From assembly GCF_022346925.1 (NCBI RefSeq), contig NZ_JAKRNJ010000001.1, positions 744,001-808,000 on the forward strand: a stretch of 64,000 nt of DNA, read 5' to 3'. Each line of letters starts with the position of its first letter. Position 1 is the stretch's first letter. Positions 1 to 8,194 of this stretch are shown here, one piece after another. The notes below the pieces were generated by a model. The model had not been told where the DNA came from, made no database searches, and saw only the letters and a list, made by a program, of their open reading frames with translations. Position numbers and translations under genes: made by a program. The stretch comes from Microvirga sp. ACRRW. Its GTDB lineage: Bacteria > Pseudomonadota > Alphaproteobacteria > Rhizobiales > Beijerinckiaceae.

Positions 1-264
1 GTCCACGACGGCGCGAATGTTCGGACGCTCGTCGAAGGAATGCGTGGATTCGCGCAAAGAGGTCGCGAAATCCGCGACAGATTGCGCGACGTCATCCTTG
101 CGGCGGCCAGCATAATCGGTCGCCTGCTCGCGCGCTGAATCGATAAAATAACGGCCGCGCTCGACGGCTGCCCCGGCCATGTCGCCGACATCGCCTTTCA
201 GGGTGTCCCAATCTTCGCTGCCTGTCTCATGGTGTCTATTGCCGTTCTGCTGTCCCACGCCCAT
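1..264 (-). CDS. Nutrient-deprivation-induced-like protein (partial, C-terminus off the left edge)
   Basis: An open frame of 88 codons starts at the ATG at 264 and runs off the window, so only the N-terminal part is seen. The sequence is hydrophilic and rich in charged and Ala residues (LKGDVGDMAGAAVERGRYF) and ends near the edge with SFDERPNIRAVVD. This resembles rhizobial small proteins annotated as nutrient-deprivation-induced or DUF883-like, which share the DRPNIRA segment. No signal peptide or membrane span is visible in this part. The role is unknown beyond a stress association in relatives. Function is inferred from remembered similarity only. Confidence 0.6.
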   Translation of the reverse strand, partial: MGVGQQNGNRHHETGSEDWDTLKGDVGDMAGAAVERGRYFIDSAREQATDYAGRRKDDVAQSVADFATSLRESTHSFDERPNIRAVVD

Positions 265-371
265 GGTCAACCTCTCTTAATCGTGGGGGAGTAACCATTA
301 GAAGCGCGGCAGGTTCCGCAGGGCGCAGGGCTCTTTCGCCGAGAACGGCAAAGGCCGTCGGAAACCTCGTG

Positions 372-758
372 TCAGCGGCCGGATGCCAACCAATCGACCA
401 GATCGGCGACCTTTTTGCGGGCCTCATCGTCTTTCAGGCGCAAAAAGCTGCGAACGAGACGGTCGCTCTCCGGACTCGTCAGGAACTCGGACATCATGCT
501 GTCGCTGGAAGAGCCTCCTGCCGGCAGCCCAGGCGCCCCTTCGAAGAAGAACTCGATGCCGACATCCAGAACACCGGCGATCTGGAGGAGGCGGCTCGCT
601 CCGACCCTATTGATGCCCTTTTCGTATTTCTGAACCTGCTGGAAGGTCAGGCCCAGAGCCTCCGCCAGCCTCTCCTGGCTCATTCCAAGCATCATCCGCC
701 TGGACCGCACCCGGGTACCGATATGCCTATCGATGGGGCTGGGTGACTTCTGCTGCAA
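372..758 (-). CDS. XRE-family helix-turn-helix transcriptional regulator
   Basis: This 128-residue protein has a Cro/C1-type HTH at about residues 10-65 (RSRRMMLGMSQERLAEALGL then FQQVQKYEKGINRV), typical of short alphaproteobacterial XRE regulators. A Ser/Gly-rich linker and an acidic helical tail follow, perhaps for dimerisation. The start is TTG at 758, supported by a strong AAGGAGAGG ribosome site about 7 nt upstream. It is divergent from luxR with a 108-nt gap, so it may act on that intergenic region, but nothing here proves this. Target and ligand are unknown. Confidence 0.85.
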   Translation of the reverse strand: MQQKSPSPIDRHIGTRVRSRRMMLGMSQERLAEALGLTFQQVQKYEKGINRVGASRLLQIAGVLDVGIEFFFEGAPGLPAGGSSSDSMMSEFLTSPESDRLVRSFLRLKDDEARKKVADLVDWLASGR

Positions 759-796
759 CCGCCTCTCCTTCCACTACCGTCAGGCTTGGACGAATA

Positions 797-819
797 TACC
801 CCTTTCAAAACCTTGGGTA
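797..819. promoter_or_regulatory. Weak dyad in the XRE/luxR divergent region
   Basis: TACCC and GGGTA form a 5-bp inverted repeat separated by 13 nt, in the 108-nt gap between the divergent XRE regulator and luxR. It could be an operator for either regulator. The arms are short, so it may be chance. Confidence 0.2.
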
Positions 820-866
820 GCAAAAGTATGATATACACCTGTTGATAGAAATTTCCGGGGGCGCAG

Positions 867-1604
867 GTGTCTCGACAGAGCTTTGATTACGCAACGGAAG
901 CTTTCGAGTTCATCGGGAGATTGGACAGGCTCCCTGGAGTTGATGACGTCATCGACGAGATGGCTAGATCTTTTACTCTATTCGGGTTTGAAAACTTCAT
1001 CATCACAGGCTTACCAGGCTTGAGAGAACGCTTTGATCAAGTCGTTCTTCTCAAGAAATGGCCCCTAGGATGGTTCGAAATCTATGTGAAAGAGGACTTT
1101 GTTCGTGTCGACCCGGTCATTCGCCTTTGCCGGAATACGGTTCAACCTTTCGAATGGTCCGAAGCGCCCTTCGACCGGGAAAAGGAACCGCGCTCGGCGG
1201 AGGTCATGGATCGGGCCACCGATTTCAGGATGAAGGATGGGTTTTGCCTGCCCATTCATGGCATCAACGGGTACGAGGCCTGTTTTTCCATGAGCGGCGT
1301 CGATCTCGACCTGTCCTCCCGGACGAAGCCGGCCTTGCACCTCATGGCCATGTACGCGTTCGAGAGAGCCCGCCAAATCCTCAAGCCCCTGCCTCATCGC
1401 GGGGCAGATCTGCTGACCCCGCGCGAACGGGAAACCCTGATGTGGGCCGCAGCCGGGAAATCAGCCGCCGTTACGGGCGAAATTCTCGGCATCACCGAGA
1501 GGACGGTGACGGCGCATATCGTGAGCGCCTGCCAGAAGCTGGATGCCACCAACAAAACCCAGGCCGTCGCCCGCGCCATGCAGTACAAGCTCATCCGGGT
1601 CTGA
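867..1604 (+). CDS. luxR: LuxR-family quorum-sensing transcriptional regulator
   Basis: The 245-residue product has an N-terminal autoinducer-binding domain (about 20-165) and a C-terminal LuxR-type HTH (about 178-240, LTPRERETLMWAAAGK and TVTAHIVSACQKL). The ligand-pocket pattern is recognisable: W and Y in WFEIYVKEDF, DP in VRVDPVI, and W in PFEWSE. The start is GTG at 867. It should bind an acyl-homoserine lactone made by the LuxI protein 80 nt downstream and act on a lux-box-like site found between the two genes. Whether it activates or represses is not visible. Confidence 0.92.
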   Translation: MSRQSFDYATEAFEFIGRLDRLPGVDDVIDEMARSFTLFGFENFIITGLPGLRERFDQVVLLKKWPLGWFEIYVKEDFVRVDPVIRLCRNTVQPFEWSEAPFDREKEPRSAEVMDRATDFRMKDGFCLPIHGINGYEACFSMSGVDLDLSSRTKPALHLMAMYAFERARQILKPLPHRGADLLTPRERETLMWAAAGKSAAVTGEILGITERTVTAHIVSACQKLDATNKTQAVARAMQYKLIRV

Positions 1605-1611
1605 GCGCCTT

Positions 1612-1631
1612 ACCTGTAATTTTCTACAATA
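1612..1631 (+). promoter_or_regulatory. Candidate lux box upstream of luxI
   Basis: The 20-nt site reads ACCTGTA, six bases, then TACAATA. It matches the classical lux-box consensus (ACCTGTA-N6-TACAGGT) at 11 of 14 half-site positions. It lies just after luxR and 53 nt before the luxI start, the expected place for LuxR control of luxI. A binding site is inferred from the match and position only. Confidence 0.55.
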
Positions 1632-1656
1632 TCATTCACGGATGGTTCGAGTGAAA

Positions 1657-1681
1657 TGTCCCCAGAAAATAAGGGGGGACA
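1657..1681 (+). promoter_or_regulatory. Hairpin enclosing the luxI ribosome-binding site
   Basis: TGTCCCC (1657-1663) pairs perfectly with GGGGACA (1675-1681). The right arm overlaps the purine-rich AAGGGGGGAC Shine-Dalgarno tract of luxI, whose ATG follows at 1685. A 7-bp stem over the ribosome site could limit luxI translation. The structure is seen in the sequence; regulation is inference. Confidence 0.4.
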
Positions 1682-1684
1682 GCC

Positions 1685-2326
1685 ATGACCTGCATCCATG
1701 TCGTGACACAAGAAAACAGAGCCTTATACGAAGAAAGCCTGCAGCAGTTTCATCGTCTTCGACACCAGATCTTCGTGGAGGAACGAGGCTGGAATGACCT
1801 GAGGCAATCGGATGGGTTGGAGGTCGATGCTTACGATAACGAGCATGCCATCTATCTTCTCGCCATCGATGCAGGCCGCGTGGTCGGCGGACAGCGGCTT
1901 TATCCGACCTTGATGCCGCACATGATCAGCGAAGTGTTTTCTGGCCTGGCCCCTCGCGGCATTCCGCAGGCTGCGGACATCTTCGAGTGGACACGCTACT
2001 TCGTGGTGAAGGAGCGGCGCACGGGCCGCACCGATTGTCGGCTTCTCGCCGCCATGCAGGAATTCTGCCTTGAGGAAGGGATCTCCGAGGTCACGGCGGT
2101 TGTCGAAATGTGGTGGCTGCCGCGATGGCAGCAGGCTGGTTTCAAGGTACGTCCCCTCGGCTTGCCTCAGATGATCGAGGGACAGCCCTGCATCGCCGCT
2201 GCCATCGAAATCTCACAGGCAAGCCTTGAGTATGTGCGAAAGCTCGCCGGATTGCGCGGCGCATCCCTCATCCGGGAGGGGCTCTCCTCTCCGCACGCTC
2301 AGCAGGTGCCCCATGTCGCTGCCTGA
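1685..2326 (+). CDS. luxI: Acyl-homoserine-lactone synthase, LuxI family
   Basis: The 213-residue protein makes the quorum signal from S-adenosylmethionine and an acyl carrier. The invariant LuxI residues are present: R26 and F30 (RHQIFVEERGW), W36, D48 and D51 (EVDAYD), R71 in GGQRLYP, and E101/R104 in EWTRYF. The ATG at 1685 follows a purine-rich ribosome site. luxI lies directly after luxR on the same strand and overlaps the next small gene. The C-terminal tail beyond about residue 185 is not part of the usual core. The acyl chain specificity cannot be read from the sequence. Confidence 0.93.
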   Translation: MTCIHVVTQENRALYEESLQQFHRLRHQIFVEERGWNDLRQSDGLEVDAYDNEHAIYLLAIDAGRVVGGQRLYPTLMPHMISEVFSGLAPRGIPQAADIFEWTRYFVVKERRTGRTDCRLLAAMQEFCLEEGISEVTAVVEMWWLPRWQQAGFKVRPLGLPQMIEGQPCIAAAIEISQASLEYVRKLAGLRGASLIREGLSSPHAQQVPHVAA

Positions 2327-2561
2327 AGAACGACCTCCCCTCGCCTCTTTCATTCATGAGGAGATGTCCCAGGGCATCAGCAATAACCTGAGCCAACTTC
2401 TCGATCTTCTACCTTCTGTCGCACGTCTGCGATTGGTGGCGTTTCTGCATCTGGTGGAGCAACCGGACACCATGAAGGCGACGCTTGAGGTGCAGCCATC
2501 GGGGCTTCTGCGCCTGACGCTCGATACCACCGTCGCGCCCTGCCCTTCTCAACGGAATTGA
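2313..2561 (+). CDS. Small hypothetical protein overlapping luxI
   Basis: An 82-residue frame starts with ATG at 2313, inside the last codons of luxI (overlap 14 nt), which suggests translational coupling. The predicted protein is largely helical (SNNLSQLLDLLPSVARLRLV) with no membrane span or recognised motif. A terminator hairpin follows 32 nt after the stop, so luxI and this gene probably share a transcript. I do not recognise the family. The frame could also be longer, from 2226, but that would lie largely inside luxI. Confidence 0.55.
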   Translation: MSLPEERPPLASFIHEEMSQGISNNLSQLLDLLPSVARLRLVAFLHLVEQPDTMKATLEVQPSGLLRLTLDTTVAPCPSQRN

Positions 2562-2592
2562 TGTGGCGCTTCCAAGCTATCACGCACAAACG

Positions 2593-2618
2593 AAGCCCCG
2601 CCTTTACGGGCGGGGCTT
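2593..2618. terminator. Bidirectional rho-independent terminator
   Basis: AAGCCCCGCC, a 6-nt centre and GGCGGGGCTT form a GC-rich hairpin between the convergent luxI-linked gene and the DUF892 gene. T-rich or A-rich flanks on each side fit termination in both directions. Confidence 0.85.
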
Positions 2619-2636
2619 TATACTTGTATCGAGCCG

Positions 2637-3131
2637 TCAGGCAGCCTTGGTGTTGACGCGCGCTTCGGCAAGCTTCGTCAGCAGAAGATCGGTTTTCTTC
2701 TCTTCCTGCAGGTTCTGATCGAGGAGCTTGGCGGCGTCGTTCATGCCGAGCTCCTGCGCCCAGGTCTTGAGAGAGCCGTAGCGCGTGATCTCGTAGTGCT
2801 CGACAGCCTGGGCGGACGCCAGAATTCCTGCGTCGAGCGCTTCGCTCTCGGCAAAGTCCTCCATGAGTTCCTTGCCTTCGTCGATGATGCCGTTGATGGC
2901 CTCGCATTGTACGCCGCGGGCGGCCTTGCCTAGGATTTGGAAGACCTGCTCGAGGCGCTCGATCTGGCCCTCGGTCTCCTGGCGATGGGTTTCGAAGGCC
3001 TCCTTCAACTCCTCGGATTCAGCATTCTTCGCCATTTTCGGCAGCGCCTTCAGGATCTGCTTTTCGGCGTAATAGATGTCCTTCAGCGTATGAAGGAACA
3101 GGTCGTTCAAGGTCTTTTCCGTGTTCGCCAT
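2637..3131 (-). CDS. YciE/YciF-like ferritin-like protein (DUF892)
   Basis: The 164-residue all-helical protein carries the DUF892 signature: LFLHTLKDIYYAEKQILKAL near the N-terminus, ETHRQETEGQIERLEQVF in the middle, and a last helix with AVEHYEITRYGSL. Glu and His in these helices would form the di-iron site of this ferritin-like family, which is linked to oxidative and envelope stress. The start at 3131 is preceded by ACGGAGACA, a good ribosome site; an upstream in-frame ATG at 3206 lacks support. It is transcribed towards the shared terminator with the lux genes. Confidence 0.88.
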   Translation of the reverse strand: MANTEKTLNDLFLHTLKDIYYAEKQILKALPKMAKNAESEELKEAFETHRQETEGQIERLEQVFQILGKAARGVQCEAINGIIDEGKELMEDFAESEALDAGILASAQAVEHYEITRYGSLKTWAQELGMNDAAKLLDQNLQEEKKTDLLLTKLAEARVNTKAA

Positions 3132-3252
3132 CGATTGTCTCCGTAGTGGAAAGTGCCGACTCAACGACGGCCAAGGTGTTCGGTTCCTCGCCATCCGCAG
3201 ACTCATGGAACAACGTCAATCCGCGTCGCGTTCGCCCCGTTATTGAAGGAGA

Positions 3253-3501
3253 ATGAACTTGGCGAACATCATCTCGGCAGGAGCCGGATCCCTGACGAAC
3301 GGAGAGCCCCATCTGAGCACAATGGAGCGCGGAGCCTACATGATCGCGGGCCTTGGCCTTGCCGCGGCGGCGGCCAAGCCGCGTCCTAATCCACTGCTGA
3401 GCGTGCTTGCTCTTGCAGGCGGCTCGTATTTGGCGTGGAGGGGTTATGTCGGAAATTGCCCGATCAAGGCAGCTATGACAGGCGGCAGCGACGACGAATG
3501 A
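3253..3501 (+). CDS. Small hydrophobic membrane protein
   Basis: The 82-residue protein has a glycine- and alanine-rich hydrophobic core, two likely short membrane segments (about 27-42 and 46-64), a Pro-rich turn and an acidic tail. It resembles small DUF2892-type inner-membrane proteins. The AAGGAG ribosome site lies only 1 nt before the ATG at 3253 but 7 nt before an in-frame TTG at 3259, so the true start may be the TTG. It stands alone and ends at a terminator. The function is unknown. Confidence 0.6.
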   Translation: MNLANIISAGAGSLTNGEPHLSTMERGAYMIAGLGLAAAAAKPRPNPLLSVLALAGGSYLAWRGYVGNCPIKAAMTGGSDDE

Positions 3502-3526
3502 ACGACGTCCAACTCCGATCAGGAGA

Positions 3527-3560
3527 AACGGGTCGCACTCATCGGTGCGGCCCGTTTTAT
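3527..3560 (+). terminator. Rho-independent terminator after the small membrane protein
   Basis: AACGGGTCGCAC and GTGCGGCCCGTT form a 12-bp stem with one G-U pair and a 6-nt loop, followed by TTTT. On the other strand it would also terminate read-through from outside, but the T-run favours the plus strand. Confidence 0.8.
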
Positions 3561-3571
3561 CGATCCGCCAA

Positions 3572-3838
3572 TCAATAAGTCGTGGTGGAACGGCGACCGG
3601 CGATCATGCCATAGATGAAGAGCACAATGACCGCTCCCACGATGGCTCCGATGAAGTTTGCCCCATCATCGGGGCCATACCAACCAACGGCGCGCCCGAG
3701 ATAGGTTGCGACGACGGCGCCGACGATACCGAGGATCGTGGTCAGGATGAACCCGGAAGGCTCGTTCCGGCCAGGCATGACCCATTTGGCGATAAGCCCA
3801 GCCACGAAGCCGATGATGATGGTCCAGATGATGCTCAT
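3572..3838 (-). CDS. GlsB/YeaQ/YmgE-family stress membrane protein
   Basis: The 88-residue protein fits the transglycosylase-associated (GlsB/YeaQ) family in length and pattern. There are three hydrophobic segments (about 3-17, 28-47, 60-78), a GLIAKWVMPG motif after the first, and glycine-rich segments ILGIVGAVVATYLG and GAIVGAVIVL. Family members are small inner-membrane proteins induced in stress or stationary phase. No catalytic function is known for them. It is convergent with the preceding small membrane gene. Confidence 0.88.
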   Translation of the reverse strand: MSIIWTIIIGFVAGLIAKWVMPGRNEPSGFILTTILGIVGAVVATYLGRAVGWYGPDDGANFIGAIVGAVIVLFIYGMIAGRRSTTTY

Positions 3839-3982
3839 GATATGGTCCCTGAGTGCGTTGCCTCCTCAAGGAACGCGCATCCCAAGCTAAGGTTGCCGCC
3901 AGCCTCGGGTTGAAGAGCGCATTTTTCATGATCTCGCCGCAGTTCGAGGTGACCCTTGGTCCATCAATCGGAGGTGACGCCC

Positions 3983-4150
3983 ATGAACAATGTATCACCC
4001 TGGACCTATGAGGCCGTTCAACGGCTGAAAGAGCTGGCAAAAGAGGGAATGCCCGCCTCCGTGATCAGCCTCAAGCTCAAGCGCCCGATCACGGATGTCC
4101 GGGCCAAGCTCAGCGATCTCGGGATCACTCCGGCAACCGAAGAGCATTGA
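3983..4150 (+). CDS. Small HTH-like protein (GcrA-N-terminus-like)
   Basis: The 55-residue protein starts at the ATG at 3983 behind a GGAGGTG ribosome site. Its pattern SPWTYEAVQRLKELAKEGMP followed by ASVISLKL and ITDVRAKLSDLGI matches the helical spacing of the N-terminal DNA-binding segment of GcrA (W..E.V..L..L...G.S...IA..L). The rest of GcrA is absent. It could be a stand-alone small DNA-binding protein. The resemblance is remembered, not computed. A perfect palindrome overlaps its stop codon. Confidence 0.55.
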   Translation: MNNVSPWTYEAVQRLKELAKEGMPASVISLKLKRPITDVRAKLSDLGITPATEEH

Positions 4151-4162
4151 ATCCATTCAATG
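4145..4162. repeat. Perfect 8-bp inverted repeat overlapping a stop codon
   Basis: CATTGAAT, CC, ATTCAATG is a perfect dyad with a 2-nt centre over the stop codon (4148-4150) of the small HTH-like gene. The centre is too tight for a normal RNA hairpin loop, so an operator is more likely than a terminator. Confidence 0.4.
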
Positions 4163-4411
4163 GCCCTGAGAGGATGAAGGCAATGCCGGAGCATTATCCC
4201 TGCGTTGGCCTTCGACGGAAATCTTGGCCTTTTCTGCGGATTGATATCTAGGAATATAGAGAAAATTAGCCTATTCAATTAAAGCCCGCGCACTTTTCTG
4301 TTCGTGCTGACAGCTTCACACAAGCCAGATCCGTCAAATTCCTTTCACACTTTAGCTTTTGCGCATCCGGCGGTGTGCATCTCCTATCGTGCACAAAGGG
4401 TCACGAAGATC

Positions 4412-6103
4412 ATGCGCGCTTTCAACAATTTGAAACTCCTCGCCAAGCTGGCGATTCCGATCACTATTTTCGTTGTGGTCACCATAGGGCTGATCGTTCT
4501 TGCCAAATCCGGTCTTGAAGAAATGGCGCAGGATACGCAGGAACTGGTCGAACAGGAGGTGGCCAGACAGGCTCTCGTCCTGCAGATCAACGCCGCGGTT
4601 AACGAAACGACCGTGCAAGAGAAGAACATGGTCATCTATACCGACGCCGAGATGATGGCGTCGGCCCGGAAAACATTCAATCAGTACCGCGATCTCTCTC
4701 TCAAGGAGATCGACGAGCTGATCCGTCTTGCTAGCACTCCAGAACGCAAGGAATCCGACAGCCAGTTGAAGTCGCAGATTGTTCATTATTTCGGCATCCT
4801 GGAGAAAAGCGCCGATCTCAATCAGGCAGGCCGGACCGAAGAAGCGACTGCGATCACAAATGGCGAAGGCCGTACGGCGCGTATCGAACTGCGCAATGCC
4901 CTGGCCAAGCGCGTAGAAATAAGCAAGGAAGCGCTGGCGCGCGCCGCCGACGATGCAGACAAGTTGGCGGAGAGAGTCTCCTGGATTCTGATTTCCGCAG
5001 CTTGCGTGGGCATCCTGGCCGCTCTCGCCCTGACCGGCCTCATCGTCATCTTCGGTGTCACGAAGCCGCTCTCCGGGATGACAACTGCCATGACGCGCCT
5101 GGCCGACGGCGAGCTTTCGATCAGCATTGTCGGAGCCGAACGCAAAGACGAAGTGGGACAACTGGCTCGCGCCCTGCAAACCTTCAAGGACAACGCCATT
5201 GAGGCACGCCGGATCGCGGCCGAGCAGGAGGCCGAGAACGAGACCAAGATGCGCCGTGCGCAAATGCTCGACGAGCTGACCCGTAGCTTCGAGACGAAGG
5301 TGTCGTCTCTCACGCAGGGGCTCTCCTCCGCGGCTACTCAGATGGAGTCAACCGCTCAGTCCATGACCCATGTGGCAGACCAGACCACCCAGCAGACGGT
5401 GAATGTCTCCTCGGCAGCTCAACAGACATCGGCCAACGTCCAGACGGTCGCCGCTGCAACCGAAGAGCTGTCGATCTCGATCCGCGAAATCGCTACCCAG
5501 GTCGGACAATCCTCGCAGGTTGCGGAGCGCGCCGTGCAGGATACCCAGCGGACAAACACCACGGTGCAGGCCCTGGCGGCCACTGCCGAACGCATCGGCA
5601 ACGTGGTGCAGCTGATCAGCAGCATTGCGGGCCAGACCAATCTGCTGGCGCTGAACGCCACCATCGAGGCGGCACGCGCGGGTGAGGCAGGCAAGGGCTT
5701 TGCCGTGGTCGCGACCGAAGTGAAGGAACTGGCTTCGCAGACCGCAAAAGCGACCGAGGAGATTGGAGCTCAGATCGCCTCGGTGCAGCAGGCGACGCAG
5801 GAGACGGTCACAGCCATCCAGGACATCGCGCGCACCATCACGGAGATGTCGCAGATCTCGACTTCGATCGCGGCAGCGATGGAAGAGCAAGGCGCCGCGA
5901 CGGCGGAGATCGCCCGCAACGTGCAGGAGGCGGCACGCGGCACGGAAGCCGTTACCGGCAACATCGTGGATGTGCAAAAAGGCGCTGGCGAGACCGGCTC
6001 TGCGGCCACGCAGGTGCTCGGTGCCGCCCAGGAGCTTACGCGGCACTCCAGCACTCTGGGCAAGGAAGTCGACTTCTTCCTGACCAGCGTCAGAGCTGCG
6101 TAG
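4412..6103 (+). CDS. Methyl-accepting chemotaxis protein (MCP 1)
   Basis: The 563-residue receptor has TM1 at about 12-32, a helical periplasmic sensor at about 33-187, TM2 at about 189-215, a HAMP domain to about 265 and a cytoplasmic signalling coiled coil. The signalling tip [20 protein letters not shown] is intact, so it should couple to CheA and CheW. The start at 4412 (MRAFNNLK) places TM1 properly; an upstream ATG at 4304 would add a non-hydrophobic leader. No CheR-tethering pentapeptide is at the C-terminus. It is paralogous to the next gene and ends with a strong terminator. The ligand is unknown. Confidence 0.95.
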   Translation: MRAFNNLKLLAKLAIPITIFVVVTIGLIVLAKSGLEEMAQDTQELVEQEVARQALVLQINAAVNETTVQEKNMVIYTDAEMMASARKTFNQYRDLSLKEIDELIRLASTPERKESDSQLKSQIVHYFGILEKSADLNQAGRTEEATAITNGEGRTARIELRNALAKRVEISKEALARAADDADKLAERVSWILISAACVGILAALALTGLIVIFGVTKPLSGMTTAMTRLADGELSISIVGAERKDEVGQLARALQTFKDNAIEARRIAAEQEAENETKMRRAQMLDELTRSFETKVSSLTQGLSSAATQMESTAQSMTHVADQTTQQTVNVSSAAQQTSANVQTVAAATEELSISIREIATQVGQSSQVAERAVQDTQRTNTTVQALAATAERIGNVVQLISSIAGQTNLLALNATIEAARAGEAGKGFAVVATEVKELASQTAKATEEIGAQIASVQQATQETVTAIQDIARTITEMSQISTSIAAAMEEQGAATAEIARNVQEAARGTEAVTGNIVDVQKGAGETGSAATQVLGAAQELTRHSSTLGKEVDFFLTSVRAA

Positions 6104-6139
6104 ACTTGCTGTTACGCTCCCTCTGGAGCTGTCACGACC

Positions 6140-6173
6140 AAAGGCGAGAGCGCACCACCGCGCCTCGCCTTTT
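6140..6173 (+). terminator. Rho-independent terminator after MCP 1
   Basis: AAAGGCGAG plus GCGC pairs with GCGC plus CTCGCCTTT around an ACCACC loop, with one bulged A, and is followed by a T-rich tract. It separates the two MCP genes into different transcripts. Confidence 0.85.
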
Positions 6174-6280
6174 CTCTTGTCTGAAGCGCAAACGACAAGT
6201 CCCGCACAAGCCAATCCCTTTAACTTACATGCGCTGCGCATGGACACGCAGCGACATCAGGCTTGCCAAGGGGATGTCCT

Positions 6281-7951
6281 ATGAGAATCAAGACAAAGCT
6301 GTTTGCGCTCGTTTCCGCATTGAGCTTGCTCGCGGCCATTATTGCCGGCGTCGGAATCTACACCGTGCGCACCTACGATGCGGCCGTTGACGATGTCAGG
6401 GCCTCCGCTCTTCGCGCCCTTTATGCTGAACGTCTCAATCGCCTGGTGACGCATGTGGTCATGGAATCCCGCGGGATTTATGCGTCGAAGGACACGAAGG
6501 AAGCGCAGAAGTTCGGAGAAGGCGCTTTGGCTACGCTCCGCGAGATCGACACCCTTCTCATGGAATGGAAGCCTCTTCTTCCGCCCGAAGAGAAAGCTCT
6601 CTTCGAAGGATTGGTGAAAGAGGCAGCCGATTTCAAAACCTTCAGGACGGAGACAGTCCGTCTTGGCAGTACGGTTTCTCCGGAGGCCGCCAACGCGCAA
6701 GGGAACACGGACGCCAATCGCGCCAACAGAAAAGCCTTTCAGGTTCGCATCGACGAATTGACGAAACGGGGAAGTGAGAAGATGGGCCATATCGCCGAAG
6801 AGACCGACACTCTCTACGGCAACATGCTCACCCTGCTCTTGTCCCTGACTGCAGGCGGCACGATCGCCGCTCTGCTCCTGGGCTGGCTAATCGGCAATCG
6901 CCAGATCGCCCGTCCGCTTCAGGTTGTGACTGGAGCCATACAGAAGCTCGCTTCCGGCGATTATAACCTTCCCAAAGTCAAGCCCGGCCGCGACGAGATC
7001 GGCGACATCTGGAAGGCAACCCAGATATTCTCCGGCGCCATGCAGGACGCTCAACGCCTCAGAGAAGAACAGGCAGCATCTGAAAGCCGGATGGCGGCAA
7101 ACCGCAAAGCGGAAATGGCCGCTCTCGCCCAGCAGTTCGAGAACAGCGTGGGCGGCCTCGTGCAGCACCTTTCGTCCTCGGCGAGCGAGATGGAAACGAC
7201 AGCGCGATCCATGTCGGCTGTCGCCAACCAAACGACCAACCAGTCGCTGACCGTATCGTCCGCGGCGCAGCAGGCATCCGCCAATGTTCAGACGGTGGCC
7301 GCAGCTACGGAAGAGCTTTCCATCTCCATTCGCGAGATCGCAGGCCAGGTCTCGCAATCGTCTCAAATCGCGGACAAGGCCGTGGAGGGTGCCCAGCGCA
7401 CGAATATGACCGTTCAGGAGCTGGCCGCAACCGCCGAGAAGATCGGCAATGTCGTGCAACTCATCAACAATATCGCGGGACAGACGAATCTGCTGGCGCT
7501 CAATGCCACAATCGAAGCTGCACGCGCCGGCGAAGCGGGCAAAGGCTTCGCCGTCGTTGCCTCCGAAGTGAAAGACCTCGCCAGCCAGACCGCCAAGGCG
7601 ACGGAGGAGATCTCCATCCAGATCAACTCCGTACAGAACGCCACGAGAGAGACTGTCGAAGCCATTCAGGAAATCGCGCGCACCATCAACGAGATGTCGC
7701 AAATCTCGGTCTCAATCGCGGCGGCGATGGAAGAGCAAGGCGCGGCGACGGCGGAGATCGCCCGCAACGTGCAGGAGGCGGCACGCGGAACGGAATCTGT
7801 CACCGGCAACATCCTCGATGTGCAAAAGGGCGCAGGCGACACGGGCGCTGCGGCATCGCAGGTTCTTGGCGCGGCTCAAGTGCTGGCGAAGAGATCGAGC
7901 GAACTCGGCAATGAAGTTTCTACGTTCCTGAGCGAAGTCAGAGCGGCCTAG
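6281..7951 (+). CDS. Methyl-accepting chemotaxis protein (MCP 2)
   Basis: The 556-residue receptor starts at ATG 6281 behind an AAGGGG site. TM1 is at about 7-28, a four-helix-type periplasmic sensor spans about 29-180, TM2 is about 181-205, and HAMP and the signalling coiled coil follow. The tip [20 protein letters not shown] is identical to that of MCP 1, while the sensor domains differ, so the two probably read different cues into the same CheA. It ends in SEVRAA, nearly the same as MCP 1, with no CheR-binding pentapeptide. One block of the signalling region is nearly identical at the DNA level to MCP 1. Confidence 0.95.
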   Translation: MRIKTKLFALVSALSLLAAIIAGVGIYTVRTYDAAVDDVRASALRALYAERLNRLVTHVVMESRGIYASKDTKEAQKFGEGALATLREIDTLLMEWKPLLPPEEKALFEGLVKEAADFKTFRTETVRLGSTVSPEAANAQGNTDANRANRKAFQVRIDELTKRGSEKMGHIAEETDTLYGNMLTLLLSLTAGGTIAALLLGWLIGNRQIARPLQVVTGAIQKLASGDYNLPKVKPGRDEIGDIWKATQIFSGAMQDAQRLREEQAASESRMAANRKAEMAALAQQFENSVGGLVQHLSSSASEMETTARSMSAVANQTTNQSLTVSSAAQQASANVQTVAAATEELSISIREIAGQVSQSSQIADKAVEGAQRTNMTVQELAATAEKIGNVVQLINNIAGQTNLLALNATIEAARAGEAGKGFAVVASEVKDLASQTAKATEEISIQINSVQNATRETVEAIQEIARTINEMSQISVSIAAAMEEQGAATAEIARNVQEAARGTESVTGNILDVQKGAGDTGAAASQVLGAAQVLAKRSSELGNEVSTFLSEVRAA

Positions 7952-7989
7952 GCCATCGTGAAATGAGAACCGGAACGAATAATAAAAGG

Positions 7990-8031
7990 AGAAGTGGAGT
8001 TCCTGGTACATCCGCAGAGAACCCCACTTCT
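7990..8031 (+). terminator. Hairpin downstream of MCP 2
   Basis: AGAAGTGG-A-GTTC pairs with GAAC-C-CCACTTCT around a 16-nt loop. There is no T-run after it, so it is a possible 3' stabiliser or weak terminator. The rest of 7952-8194 shows no gene. Confidence 0.4.
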
Positions 8032-8194
8032 GATCGTCCATATCTACGAACAAAGGCACCGTAATTTTCCTGGCTTGCACGAAGCTGACGCCGCTTCGTT
8101 CACCTCGGAAGGGTTACGGAAAATACACTAACGGCCCAGCTTTAGTGTGTGAGACACATAAACAATTACCCTGATTCGGTTCACGGCAGCGGCT

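Noticed and set aside
4304..4411. Longer N-terminus for MCP 1
   Set aside because: The added residues are not hydrophobic and would place a long leader before TM1; the ATG at 4412 fits the MCP family.
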